Part shown: positions 1 through 7,371 of the stretch, in pieces
Position numbering within the stretch: the stretch's first letter is position 1
Layout: each line of letters opens with the position of its first letter
NCBI GenBank assembly: GCA_035298385.1
Contig: DATGYC010000085.1
Coordinates: forward strand, 1-13,170
Source of the DNA: DATGYC01 sp035298385
GTDB lineage: Bacteria > Bacillota > Sulfobacillia > Symbiobacteriales > Symbiobacteriaceae
Reading direction: 5' to 3'
DNA length: 13,170 nt
Program-made: the position numbers and the translations under genes
The notes under the pieces: generated by a model
What the model was told of the DNA's origin: nothing
Database searches by the model: none
What the model saw: the letters and a program-made list of their open reading frames with translations, nothing else

Positions 1-840
1 CTGACCATCCCGCAGGGCCAGCTCTTCGGCCTGCTCGGCTCGAACGGTGCCGGCAAGACGACCACGATCCGGATGATCCTGCGTATCCTCCAGGCTGACG
101 GCGGCGAGGTCAGTTGGGCCGGGCGCCCCGTCACGGACGAACTGGTCCGCACCTTCGGCTACCTACCCGAGGAGCGCGGTCTCTACCCCAAGATGAAGGT
201 GACCGAGCAACTCGCCTACTTCGGCCAACTGCACGGCCTCACTGCTGCTGATGCGAAGGCGGCTACCAGGCGCTGGATCGAGAAGCTGGAACTGCAGCCC
301 TACATGAACCTGCGTCTCGACCAACTCTCCAAGGGAAACCAGCAGAAGGTCCAGTTCGCCGCTGCCGTGCTACATAACCCAGCGCTCGTCATCCTGGACG
401 AGCCCTTCTCTGGCCTGGACCCCGTCAACGCCCAGGTCCTGCGCGAGGCGATGCTGGAGATGCACCAGCAGGGCTCCACCGTGATCTTCTCGTCGCACCG
501 GCTGGACCAGGTCGAGCAGCTCTGCCAGGGTGTCGGGCTGATCCACCATGCACAGTTGATGCTCAGTGGTGACCTCCGCACGGTGAAGCGCTCCTACGGC
601 CTCTCAGCGGCCCGGCTCGTGACCGATGGGGAGTTCGGCTTCTTGACGCGCTTCCCGCAGGTGAAGGCGCACCCGAAGGGCAATGGTGAGGTCGCCCTCA
701 ACTTCCCGATCGATTGGGACCCGCAGCCGCTCCTGCAGGCCGCCATCGCCGCTGGCCCGGTCTACCACTGGTCGATCGGTGAGCCCTCGCTTGAGGAGAT
801 CTATCTCGCCACGGTGCGCGGGAAGGAGGTGCCGGCATGA
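1..840 (+). CDS. ABC transporter ATP-binding protein, NatA/YhaQ-like (5' end missing)
   Basis: ATPase subunit of an ABC-2 type exporter; it hydrolyses ATP on the cytoplasmic face to drive the permease encoded next to it. The frame is open from base 1, so the first strand and start codon lie outside the window (probably about 20-25 residues missing). In the visible protein, Walker A (GSNGAGKTT) is at residues 13-21, followed by a Q-loop region reading YLPEERGLYPKM, which is typical of the YhaQ/NatA branch and has Glu where many ABC proteins have Gln. The signature is LSKGNQQKVQ, Walker B is LVILDEPFSGLDP, and the switch His is in SSHRLDQVEQL. A C-terminal extension of about 90 residues matches the DUF4162-type tail of this branch. 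Its TGA overlaps the ATG of the permease (ATGA, 837-840), so the two are translationally coupled. The family is secure; the substrate is unknown (Na+ and antimicrobial compounds are known for relatives). Confidence 0.95.
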   Translation: MTIPQGQLFGLLGSNGAGKTTTIRMILRILQADGGEVSWAGRPVTDELVRTFGYLPEERGLYPKMKVTEQLAYFGQLHGLTAADAKAATRRWIEKLELQPYMNLRLDQLSKGNQQKVQFAAAVLHNPALVILDEPFSGLDPVNAQVLREAMLEMHQQGSTVIFSSHRLDQVEQLCQGVGLIHHAQLMLSGDLRTVKRSYGLSAARLVTDGEFGFLTRFPQVKAHPKGNGEVALNFPIDWDPQPLLQAAIAAGPVYHWSIGEPSLEEIYLATVRGKEVPA

Positions 841-2075
841 GGCAGTTCTTGCTGGTGATGCTGCGTGAGTACCAGAGCCGCATGCGGGCTCGGGCTGCGG
901 TCATCGTGATCATGATCGGCCTCGTCCTGATGGTGGGTGGCTCGGCCTTGCTCAATACCCTCTCCAAGTCCGAGTCGGCCAAGCCGGTGGAGGTGACCGT
1001 CCTCGATCAGACGGGCTGGGTCCTGCCCGGTCTGCAGGCTGCCGTAGCGGCGACCGAAGGGGCGGAGGGGCGCCCCATCAAGCTGAGCACCGCGACCGAG
1101 ACGGATGAGGCGAAGCTCCTGACCCAGGCGAAGGAGGGCGCGATCAAGCTCCTCCTCGTGCTGACGGGCAAGGATGCCCTGAGCTTCAAGGCGACCTTCT
1201 ACAGCAGCTCGCTTGGCAACATGGGGACCGGCCAGGAGCGCCTGGGGCCGCTTCTCGATGGCGTCGTGCGCAGCCAGCGGGTGCAGGCCGTCGGTGCTGA
1301 TCCGAAGGTGATTGCAGCGCTGACCGCGCCGGTGCCGATCCAGGCCGAGTTCTTGGCGGCGAGCGGTTCGTCCGGGATCGGGCAGCGCATCGGGATCGCG
1401 ACGGCGTTCATCGCCATCCTCTATACCACGATCCTCCTCTTCTGCTCGCTCGTCCTGCAGGGCGTCCTGGAGGAGAAGACCTCGCGCGTCGCTGAGGTCC
1501 TGATCGCTACGGTCAAGCCGATGGGCCTGATGGCGGGTAAGGTGGTGGGCATCGGTCTGGCCGGTCTGACTCTCCTGCTGATCTGGGCCGGTGGCTATCT
1601 CCTCGCCCCGGCGGCTGGCGTGCTGGTGATGCCGCTGGAGGCGGTCGGCATCGGTCCGTCGATCTGGGGCTGGTTGATCCTCTTCTTCGTCATGGGTTAC
1701 TTCCTCTACGCCTCGCTCTTCGCGGCCGGTGGCGCCTCGATCAGCCGCCTGGAGGAGGCCCAGATGGCCCAGATGCCGTTGATGATCCCCTCGATCATCG
1801 CCTACATGGTCTCGATCTTCGCCATCCAGAACCCGACGGGCACCGTCGCAGTGATCTGCTCGTACATCCCGTTCACGGCACCGACGGTGATGCTGACCCG
1901 CATCCTGCTGGGTGAGCCAGCGGTCTGGGAGATTGCACTCTCGATCACCCTTACCTTCCTGACGGGGATCGGCCTGACCTGGCTCTCCAGCCGGATCTAC
2001 AAGGCGGGCATCCTGCGCTACGATGGGCGCCTCACCTTCAAGGGGATGCTGCAGTCGCTCCGCCCGGGCGCCTAG
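837..2075 (+). CDS. ABC-2 family permease, NatB/YhaP-like
   Basis: Membrane subunit of the exporter whose ATPase precedes it. Length 412 residues. One N-terminal membrane segment (about residues 18-42) is followed by an extracytoplasmic domain of roughly 140 residues, then about five further hydrophobic segments. The motif LEEKTSRVAEVLIATVKP, directly after the second membrane segment, is the coupling-helix hallmark of NatB-like ABC-2 permeases. The start ATG overlaps the stop of the ATPase gene by 4 bp, and GGAAGGAGGTG upstream acts as the ribosome binding site. The TAG is followed by a hairpin at 2104-2135, so this looks like a two-gene operon. Substrate cannot be read from the sequence. 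Confidence 0.93.
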   Translation: MRQFLLVMLREYQSRMRARAAVIVIMIGLVLMVGGSALLNTLSKSESAKPVEVTVLDQTGWVLPGLQAAVAATEGAEGRPIKLSTATETDEAKLLTQAKEGAIKLLLVLTGKDALSFKATFYSSSLGNMGTGQERLGPLLDGVVRSQRVQAVGADPKVIAALTAPVPIQAEFLAASGSSGIGQRIGIATAFIAILYTTILLFCSLVLQGVLEEKTSRVAEVLIATVKPMGLMAGKVVGIGLAGLTLLLIWAGGYLLAPAAGVLVMPLEAVGIGPSIWGWLILFFVMGYFLYASLFAAGGASISRLEEAQMAQMPLMIPSIIAYMVSIFAIQNPTGTVAVICSYIPFTAPTVMLTRILLGEPAVWEIALSITLTFLTGIGLTWLSSRIYKAGILRYDGRLTFKGMLQSLRPGA

Positions 2076-2103
2076 GACGCGATTTCCAGCCACAAAAGTT
2101 AGC

Positions 2104-2135
2104 GGCGGGCGAACCATTTTGCCGGTTCGTCCGTC
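2104..2135 (+). terminator. Likely terminator after the ABC operon
   Basis: A 12-bp stem (2104-2115 with 2124-2135, two G-U pairs in RNA) encloses the 8-base loop ATTTTGCC. The run after it (TTACTGT) is poor in T, so termination may be weak or factor-assisted. It lies 28 bp past the permease stop and before the SLH gene. Confidence 0.5.
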
Positions 2136-2185
2136 TTACTGTGGGAGACTCTATTACGTTGGAAGCGGTGGAGAGGTGAGTTCCG

Positions 2186-3751
2186 ATTAAGAAGCGTCGT
2201 CGAATGCTGATCACGGGCGGTGTACTCGTCCTGCTTGCAGCGACTGGGTTTCGGGTAGCCGGGGCTTGGCCTCCCTTCCGTGACCTGCGCGATCACTGGG
2301 TCTCTGGTGTAGTCAACATGGCAATGGATCGGGGCTGGATCAAGGGTGAAGAGGGCGGCCAGTTCCGTCCGGACGCACCAATGACCCGGGCCGAGTTCTA
2401 TAAGCTCTTGGTGACGGCGATGCGCCTGCAGGTGCAGCCGGGGAAGGATGCCCCCTTCCTGGACAAGGAGCATTGGCTGATCGATGAGGGCTGGGCACAG
2501 GCCGCCATTGACGCGGGCCTTTTGTTGCCCGCTGACTATGGACAAGACCTTCATCCCGACTGGCCGATCACGCGCCAGGAGGCCCTGCTTGCGGTCGTTC
2601 GTGCAACGGGACGGGAGGGGCAGGCGCTCGCCCTGTATGGGGCGCCCCTGACGATCGCAGATATCCAGACGATCCCGCCTTGGCTTCAGGGCTGGGCAGC
2701 GGTGGGCCTGCAGGCCGGCCTGCTGCACGGCGATGGGGCCGGGGAACTCCACCTGAGTGACCCGGCTACGCGTGCGGAGGCGCTCGTGCTCGTACAGCGA
2801 GCCGTGGAGCAGGTGACTCCCGGTATTCAGGCCTTTGAGGGCGAGGCTTCCGCCCAGGGGCTGCGCTTCCCGCGCCCCGGTGAGCCGGTCTGGCAGGTCG
2901 GCCCGTGGGACGGGCTCGCCCCGACCGTGCTGGGCGGGACCTTCAAGTATGCGCTCCCGGCCTTTGCCAAGGGGATCCTGATCACCCCGGCGCCCGGCGG
3001 TGCGGCCTGGATCAGCTACACAGCGGAGAGTGCGACTAGCAATAACTACGAGCAGGTCTTCGCGCTAGCCCGTGAAGGCAAGGTGGCCGAGGTGCGCCGC
3101 CAGCCGCTGACGGCGCAGTTCGAACGCCCCTTGGCGGTCGATGAGGGCGCCCGGCTCACCTTCACAACCGGTGGTGCGGTCAAGCGGCTCGACCGGGCGG
3201 GCGTCGTCGAGACGCTGGCCGATAACCTCGTGCTTGAGCAGGGTGTCTACACGAAGGATGGCACCCTCTGGGCCGTTGGTGGGGAGAAGCTCTATCGCCT
3301 GGAGCCCAAGAAGGGCTGGTCGATGGTCTACCTGCCGGTGACGGAGGCGGAGAAGATCCAGTCGCTCCATACGAGCCCCTCGGGCGGGATCTGGCTGCTG
3401 ATCTGGGATGCGCGCCTGCACCAGACCCGTGCGGTCGAGGTGGTGGGCGCCACGGTCAAGCGTTCGCTGGTCCTGATCCCGGCGCACCTACATGGCCCGG
3501 ACCCGATGCCGGCCCGTCCGGTGATCACGGGTGAGGGCGAGATCTGGCTGGCGCGTGAGCGCCGGGTGGGCGAGACGGAGGTGGAGCAGACCGGACTCTT
3601 CCGCTTCGACCTCAAGGCGGGGAGCCTGGAGCCGTTCGTGGCCCCGCCCCAGCTGGAGGGCCCGTTCGTGCTGCGGCCCTCTGTGAGCGGGGGCGCCCTC
3701 GTCGGGGATGGCAAGGGTCGGTTCTGGCAGCTCGTTCCCAAGGGAGAGTAA
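2186..3751 (+). CDS. Secreted SLH-domain protein with propeller-like C-terminus; ATT start proposed
   Basis: Probably anchored non-covalently to the cell wall polymer through three SLH modules, with a sensor- or binding-like C-terminal part outside the cell. From the proposed start it has 521 residues. A signal peptide begins KKRRRMLITGG and ends near the likely cleavage motif AGA before WPPF. SLH modules follow at roughly residues 30-85, 90-145 and 150-205, each with its TRAE/TRQE-type motif. The remaining ~300 residues show repeated short strands with Trp and Gly (GTLWAVGG, GGIWLLIWD, GEIWLARE, GRFWQLV), like a beta-propeller. Start choice: an in-frame TGA at 2177 closes the frame. AGGTGA (2174-2179) stands 6 bases before ATT 2186, which adds the basic KKRRR region that a signal peptide needs. 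The first ATG (2204) has no good ribosome binding site and removes those charges. Function beyond wall attachment is unknown. Confidence 0.85.
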   Translation: MKKRRRMLITGGVLVLLAATGFRVAGAWPPFRDLRDHWVSGVVNMAMDRGWIKGEEGGQFRPDAPMTRAEFYKLLVTAMRLQVQPGKDAPFLDKEHWLIDEGWAQAAIDAGLLLPADYGQDLHPDWPITRQEALLAVVRATGREGQALALYGAPLTIADIQTIPPWLQGWAAVGLQAGLLHGDGAGELHLSDPATRAEALVLVQRAVEQVTPGIQAFEGEASAQGLRFPRPGEPVWQVGPWDGLAPTVLGGTFKYALPAFAKGILITPAPGGAAWISYTAESATSNNYEQVFALAREGKVAEVRRQPLTAQFERPLAVDEGARLTFTTGGAVKRLDRAGVVETLADNLVLEQGVYTKDGTLWAVGGEKLYRLEPKKGWSMVYLPVTEAEKIQSLHTSPSGGIWLLIWDARLHQTRAVEVVGATVKRSLVLIPAHLHGPDPMPARPVITGEGEIWLARERRVGETEVEQTGLFRFDLKAGSLEPFVAPPQLEGPFVLRPSVSGGALVGDGKGRFWQLVPKGE

Positions 3752-3752
3752 A

Positions 3753-3805
3753 AAAGGGGCGCCTACCGCACCACCTCAACGGAGGTGAATGCGGTAGGCG
3801 CCTTT
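3753..3805. terminator. Bidirectional terminator between convergent genes
   Basis: A perfect 13-bp stem (3758-3770 with 3790-3802) carries a second hairpin at its tip (CACCTC/GAGGTG, loop AACG). On the minus strand it runs into six T, a strong signal for the operon ending at 3776. On the plus strand only TTT follows. The right arm lies inside the last codons of the minus-strand gene, so coding and terminator functions share these bases. Confidence 0.85.
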
Positions 3806-4741
3806 GATGATGGTGAGCGAGTCGAGGATCGCGATCGCCTCGGGGAGGTGTGCCGACAGGGGCTCGCCGTCCAGCAGCGGCTCACAAAGGGGGAGGTGCG
3901 AGACCGTCAGGTGCAGCCCCTTCGTCCCCTCGCCCTGCTTGGCGGTGACCGACCAGGGGCGCCCCTCCAGCACCTCCACCAGGGCGGTGCTACCGGTCGC
4001 TTGACGCAGCGCCTCGGCCTCGGTGAGGCGGCTCAGTTCTAGCGCAGTAAGGCCCGACTCCGTGGCGATCGCCCAGGCCAGACCCGCCAGGCCGAGCGGA
4101 CGGGCCTTGTAGCGGGTTCGCAGGTCGGCCGCTAGGCGCCGGATCAGCTCACGCCCGACCCCAAGCTCCGTCACGCTGACCGCGTCCCCCTCCAGCTTAA
4201 TCGCCGGCAAGAGCGTATGCGCGGGCCGCTCCCCGATGCCCAGCGCCTCCGTCGCCCGGACGATGCGATCCAGGTCGGCAAGGCCCATCAAGGTGGCCTG
4301 CTGTGGGGCGAGCGGCGATCTCTCCTCACCGGTCACCAAGCTCCCCACCAGACCGGGGTCAAGCTCGTGCTGGGCCAGCAGGGCGGCGATACCGCTCTCA
4401 TCCAGACGGGTCCAGGCCAGCTCAGCGGGCTCCCCGGGTAGCGCTGCGGCGACGATCGGCCCAAAGGGGTTGCTGGCGATGGGGGAGAGCAGGGCTGCCG
4501 CCCGCAGTACCCAATCGTGGGGGCGCAGGTGGGCGACGAGGGCGAAGAGGCCGAGCGCATGATCCCAGGCTGTCACGTTCAGCGGCAGGATCCGCCCGGC
4601 TGGCCCCCAGAGCGGGACCGCCCGCAGTCGACGCAGGGCCGGGTGCTGCAGCAGGGCGCCCTCAGCGGCGGTCAGACCGGTGTTCCGGCGCCAGAGTGGA
4701 TCCCAGAGGAAGCCGTTGGCGCCATCGTTGAAGTAGTGCAT
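3776..4741 (-). CDS. HD-superfamily-like protein with lost HD catalytic pair
   Basis: Length 321 residues. The first half follows the layout of HD phosphohydrolases of the dNTPase/YwfO type: DPLW, then HPALRRLR (residues 33-40, usual pattern hPxfqRLr), then WDHALGLFALVAHL (59-72, usual pattern xxHSLGV). Next is AALLSPIASNPFGP (82-95), which aligns with the usual ALLHDIGHgPFsH. Later GLADLDRIVRATEALG (153-168) matches the usual DLDRLDYLlRDa segment. His61 is kept, but the metal-binding HD pair is Ser86-Pro87 and the following His is also gone, so catalysis is unlikely. It may serve as a binding or regulatory protein. It starts 2 bp after the stop of the SEC-C gene, with GAGG 7 bases before ATG. 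The family link is my alignment by eye; the loss of HD is seen directly. Confidence 0.75.
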   Translation of the reverse strand: MHYFNDGANGFLWDPLWRRNTGLTAAEGALLQHPALRRLRAVPLWGPAGRILPLNVTAWDHALGLFALVAHLRPHDWVLRAAALLSPIASNPFGPIVAAALPGEPAELAWTRLDESGIAALLAQHELDPGLVGSLVTGEERSPLAPQQATLMGLADLDRIVRATEALGIGERPAHTLLPAIKLEGDAVSVTELGVGRELIRRLAADLRTRYKARPLGLAGLAWAIATESGLTALELSRLTEAEALRQATGSTALVEVLEGRPWSVTAKQGEGTKGLHLTVSHLPLCEPLLDGEPLSAHLPEAIAILDSLTIIKGAYRIHLR

Positions 4742-4743
4742 CC

Positions 4744-5169
4744 TTAGACCTCGCGGCCGGAGTGGTAGACCCAGCGGCCAGCCAGTTCGACAAAGTTGGA
4801 GCGCTCCGTGAAGGCGCCGGCGCCGCCATCGACGATATACTCAGCGGTGAACTCGACCATCGCCACGCCGTCCTCGTCGGGCGCCCAGGTCCCTTGGATC
4901 GTCAGCTTGACGAACTGGACCTCCTGGCAGTACGCCAGCGTCTCTTGCAGATAGGCCGCCTGGGGTACGTCCTTGACGGCAGGGTTATCCGGGTGCGTCG
5001 TCCGGTAGAGGTGGGCTGTCTGCCCGACCACAAAGGCGCTGTAGCGAGAGCGCATCAGCGCCTCCGGCGTGGGGGGCCACTCGATCAGGTCATGGTAGGG
5101 CAGGCAGCACTTCTTATACTTCTGACCGCTGCCGCAGGGGCAGCGGTCGTTTCGTTCAACCTTGCGCAG
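4744..5169 (-). CDS. SEC-C motif / YchJ-like (UPF0225-type) protein; CTG start proposed
   Basis: Small soluble protein, 141 residues from the proposed start. The N-terminus RKVERNDRCPCGSGQKYKKCC is a classic zinc-binding SEC-C motif, normally placed at residues 1-22. It is followed by the YchJ-type region (ALMRSRYSAFVVGQTAHLYRTTHP) and a cystatin/NTF2-like beta domain ending FVELAGRWVYHSG. Taking the first ATG (5055) would cut off the entire Cys motif. An in-frame TAA lies at 5187-5185 and AGGAGG at 5184-5179. After these the only plausible starts are ATC 5175 (spacer 3, too short) and CTG 5169 (spacer 9), and CTG gives the usual N-terminus. The exact role of such proteins is unknown; SEC-C binds metal and often a partner protein. 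It is the middle gene of a three-gene operon. Confidence 0.82.
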   Translation of the reverse strand: MRKVERNDRCPCGSGQKYKKCCLPYHDLIEWPPTPEALMRSRYSAFVVGQTAHLYRTTHPDNPAVKDVPQAAYLQETLAYCQEVQFVKLTIQGTWAPDEDGVAMVEFTAEYIVDGGAGAFTERSNFVELAGRWVYHSGREV

Positions 5170-5184
5170 GGGGATGCGCCTCCT

Positions 5185-6006
5185 TTAGGGCTGGGTCAGG
5201 TGCAGGACGCGCTCCGCACCGCTCTTGAGGCCGACCTGGAACTCGACCAGTTCGCCCTCGGCGGTGATCGCCCGCATCGACCAGACCGGATTCAGCGGAT
5301 CCTCGATGATCGACTGGCCGAGCCACTGGAACTTGTAGGGGAGCGAGCGCTTCTCGGCCTCCGTGGCGGAGAGCCCTTCATCGAGGTAGGTCCAGGCCTT
5401 GACGCCCTCCTTGCCAACCCAGACGGCGAGGGGGCGCTTCGCCTGGTCCCAGCCGCCGATCATGAAGAGGCTCTGGCTGAGGTCCCAGATCTCTTTCTCC
5501 TGGGTGGACTGCAGCGGGGAGGACTGCTTCGCCAGGGCGATCGCCTCCTTCAGGGAGAGGGACGGGCCACCCAAGAGCTGGCCGCTGGCGGGATCGATGA
5601 ACTTGTTCTCACCAGCGACCCAGTAGGCGTGAAAGCCGCTGGCGTAGGGGACTACCATGGTCGGAGCGTTCGCCGGGAGCACCCACCCAGCCGCCTTCGC
5701 CTTCTCGGCCGCCTCTGCCTTCGTCAGCCCAGCGGGAAGGTAGTAGTAGTAGAGGAGCTCATCCTCGGAGAACTGGGCCTGGAGGGGGCGCCCGCCCTGG
5801 TCCTGACCCTCGATCAGCCAGGAGGAGCACTCAGGGGTGATCAGCGTGGCGGTCGTTGATTGATGGATCGCTTCGATCGTCTGTAGCGGGGAGCCCTTCT
5901 GGACTCGGGCCCTGACGTCGGCCTCGGTGAGGCAGGTCTGGCCGCCGGCGCTGCAGCCGGGCAGGATCAGGATGGCGAGGAGAAGGGGGATCGTTACGCG
6001 TCGCAG
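5185..6006 (-). CDS. Predicted lipoprotein, unknown function; CTG start proposed
   Basis: Length 273 residues. The N-terminus RRVTIPLLLAILILPGCSAGG is a type II signal peptide with lipobox LPGC, so the mature protein should be lipid-anchored outside the membrane. The rest is soluble, with two stretches that look like PepSY/YpmB-type repeats (GLTKAEAAEKAKAAG before a segment with HAYWVAG and FIDPASGQLLGG, then LSLKEAIALAKQ); this is only a weak resemblance. No ATG, GTG or TTG occurs in frame before about residue 100. An in-frame TGA at 6015-6013 limits the start. CTG 6006 lies 6 bases after GGGTGA and gives the Arg-Arg-rich n-region, so I take it as the start. A good promoter stands upstream. 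It is the first gene of an operon with the SEC-C and degenerate HD genes; the SEC-C gene is in the same frame, just after its TAA. Confidence 0.8.
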   Translation of the reverse strand: MRRVTIPLLLAILILPGCSAGGQTCLTEADVRARVQKGSPLQTIEAIHQSTTATLITPECSSWLIEGQDQGGRPLQAQFSEDELLYYYYLPAGLTKAEAAEKAKAAGWVLPANAPTMVVPYASGFHAYWVAGENKFIDPASGQLLGGPSLSLKEAIALAKQSSPLQSTQEKEIWDLSQSLFMIGGWDQAKRPLAVWVGKEGVKAWTYLDEGLSATEAEKRSLPYKFQWLGQSIIEDPLNPVWSMRAITAEGELVEFQVGLKSGAERVLHLTQP

Positions 6007-6039
6007 TCTGGTTCACCCTTCCGTCTGGTCTACCTTCCT

Positions 6040-6068
6040 ACTATACCGGAATCTGGAGAGGCAGGCAA
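6040..6068 (-). promoter_or_regulatory. Sigma-A-type promoter of the lipoprotein operon
   Basis: On the minus strand TTGCCT (6068-6063) and TATAGT (6045-6040) are separated by exactly 17 bases. The promoter lies between the terminator of the upstream gene and the CTG start at 6006, giving a leader of about 25-30 nt. Confidence 0.75.
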
Positions 6069-6096
6069 AAGGAAAGCGGTCCCCGAGGGGGACCGC
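6067..6096 (-). terminator. Intrinsic terminator of the Rieske-like gene
   Basis: A perfect 9-bp GC-rich stem (6096-6088 with 6084-6076) and a 3-base loop are followed on the minus strand by TTTCCTTTT. It is 20 bp past the stop at 6116 and partly overlaps the -35 of the next operon. Confidence 0.85.
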
Positions 6097-6115
6097 CGTT
6101 GATGCTGGTCGACTG

Positions 6116-6598
6116 CTACTGGTTCGTCGGCGCCTGCGCCAAGTCGACCGTGATCTGCGCCGGACTGCTCTCGACGTGATAGGCCCAGAGCCCGCTTGTA
6201 CCAGGACCCGCTACGAGCTTGCCGCTCAGGTCATAGACGGCGCCCCCGCAGGGGTCGTGGAACTGCTTCACCGGCGCCGAGTACGCGAGAAGACAGCCCG
6301 AGAGTGGATCCTTGGGCACGAAGGCGTGATAGGCGCCATCGGCGTCACGCGCGACCCAGACGAAGCGGCTGTACGCACTCTGGACGGTGTACCGCTTGAT
6401 GACCGGGGCGCCCACGGCGATCAGCGCTCGATCGATGCGGCCAAAGAGCGCCGTGGTACCGAGCTCGACCAGCAGAACCGGTTTCGTGTCGAACTGCTGC
6501 ACCCGCAGGGTGACCTTTCGCTCGGGCCAGAGCAGGCGCCAGCCCAGCAGGGCGACGATGGCCAGTACGAGGAGCGCCGGTCCGATCAGCCTACGCAT
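6116..6598 (-). CDS. Membrane-anchored Rieske-like protein without cluster ligands
   Basis: Length 160 residues. An N-terminal membrane anchor (about residues 4-24) follows MRR and leaves the domain outside. The domain has the two-box layout of Rieske proteins: KDPLSGC (96-102), then FHDPCGGAVYDLSGKLVAGPG (113-133), and ends LWAYHVE. In a true Rieske protein the boxes read CxHxGC and CxCHGS. Here the ligand positions are Asp97, Leu99, Asp115 and Gly118, while the two non-ligand disulfide cysteines remain (Cys102, Cys117). So no [2Fe-2S] cluster is expected, although the fold and disulfide are probably kept. The start ATG has AAGGGGTGA about 5 bases upstream. It is monocistronic, with a terminator on each side. 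Role unknown; it could be a structural or binding relic of a cytochrome bc-type subunit. Family assignment is by motif layout. Confidence 0.75.
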   Translation of the reverse strand: MRRLIGPALLVLAIVALLGWRLLWPERKVTLRVQQFDTKPVLLVELGTTALFGRIDRALIAVGAPVIKRYTVQSAYSRFVWVARDADGAYHAFVPKDPLSGCLLAYSAPVKQFHDPCGGAVYDLSGKLVAGPGTSGLWAYHVESSPAQITVDLAQAPTNQ

Positions 6599-6649
6599 CG
6601 ATCTTCACCCCTTACGTTCAGTTTAATCAGACTACTGCATAAACGAACT

Positions 6650-6688
6650 CGGGTGGCGACCCGATCTGTTGATCTGGGCCGCCACCCG
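6650..6688 (-). terminator. Probable terminator after the TPR gene
   Basis: A long stem (6688-6671 with 6666-6650) with one mismatch, one bulged base and a 4-base loop. The minus-strand continuation AGTTCGTTTATG has only a modest T run. It begins 12 bp past the stop at 6700 and separates this gene from the Rieske-like gene. Confidence 0.65.
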
Positions 6689-6699
6689 ACTCGCTCGCT

Positions 6700-7371
6700 T
6701 TACTTTCCCACTAGGAGTGCCAACCGCGCCCGGAACGCCCACCGGCGAGCCCGGCGCCGCATTCCCTTTGGCGTGTAGCCGTAGTTCTGGACCGCCACCT
6801 CGTAGAGCGGCTTGGCCAGGTCGCCCCGGCCGCCACGGCTGAGCAATCGCCCCGCCCGTGTCAGCACCTCGACGGAGTCGTAGCGCTCCAGTTGCTCCAC
6901 CAACTCGGGCACCCGCTCATTGCCCGTTGCCAACGCATCCTGCAAGAGGTAGAGGTAGGGCTCGCCGAAGTTAACGTCCGGGGCTTGGGCCAGCGCCGCT
7001 TCTAGCTTCATTCTGCCGGCCTCGTACTGCCCCAACTCCACCAGGGCGGCGCCCTGGACGAAGAGGGCCCGAGCGCTGTCCTCGCCACGCTCCATCGCTC
7101 GCTCGACGTACTGCAGCGCGACCTTCGGCTGGCCCGCGCGCAGGTAGTGCTCACCCAGCTCGACCATCGAGCGGATGTCGGTCGGGTTCGTCGCCACGCT
7201 CGCCTTCAGGGCGCCAATGCGCCGCGCCCGTGCCACCGGCGCGGTGAGCATCGCCACAAGGCCGAAGTAGCGATTATCCAGGTACCACAGGCCGATGCCG
7301 ACCAGGATAAGGCGACCAATGCTGGAGCCCAGAAGCCAGGAGAGAATGAAAAAGATGCCGAAGCTGCCCAT
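6700..7371 (-). CDS. TPR-repeat membrane protein
   Basis: Length 223 residues from ATG 7371. The N-terminus (about residues 5-45) is strongly hydrophobic with one or two membrane segments. After a basic stretch (ARARRIGALK) come TPR-like helix pairs: NPTDIRSMVELGEHYLRAG, PKVALQYVERAMERG and ARALFVQGAALVELGQYEAG, then a less clear C-terminal pair and a basic tail (GMRRRARRWAFRARL). TPRs mediate protein-protein contacts, here probably on the cytoplasmic face. The start is open to doubt. A hairpin (7383-7403) sits just before the ATG, while ATT 7419 lies 6 bases after AGGGTGA and would add 16 residues (RGEYYPPNERGFSAS) in good codons. The gene follows the membrane protein gene by about 20-70 bp depending on the start, so they are likely co-transcribed. 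Precise function unknown. Confidence 0.85.
   Translation of the reverse strand: MGSFGIFFILSWLLGSSIGRLILVGIGLWYLDNRYFGLVAMLTAPVARARRIGALKASVATNPTDIRSMVELGEHYLRAGQPKVALQYVERAMERGEDSARALFVQGAALVELGQYEAGRMKLEAALAQAPDVNFGEPYLYLLQDALATGNERVPELVEQLERYDSVEVLTRAGRLLSRGGRGDLAKPLYEVAVQNYGYTPKGMRRRARRWAFRARLALLVGK

Noticed and set aside
801..2117. Long minus-strand open frame of 438 codons opposite the permease gene
   Set aside because: Low-complexity, Arg/Asp/His-rich product typical of the antisense of GC-rich coding DNA; the plus strand carries a clear permease.
5927..6778. 283-codon plus-strand open frame
   Set aside because: Runs antisense through the Rieske-like gene, a promoter and terminators; Arg-rich composition typical of a shadow frame.
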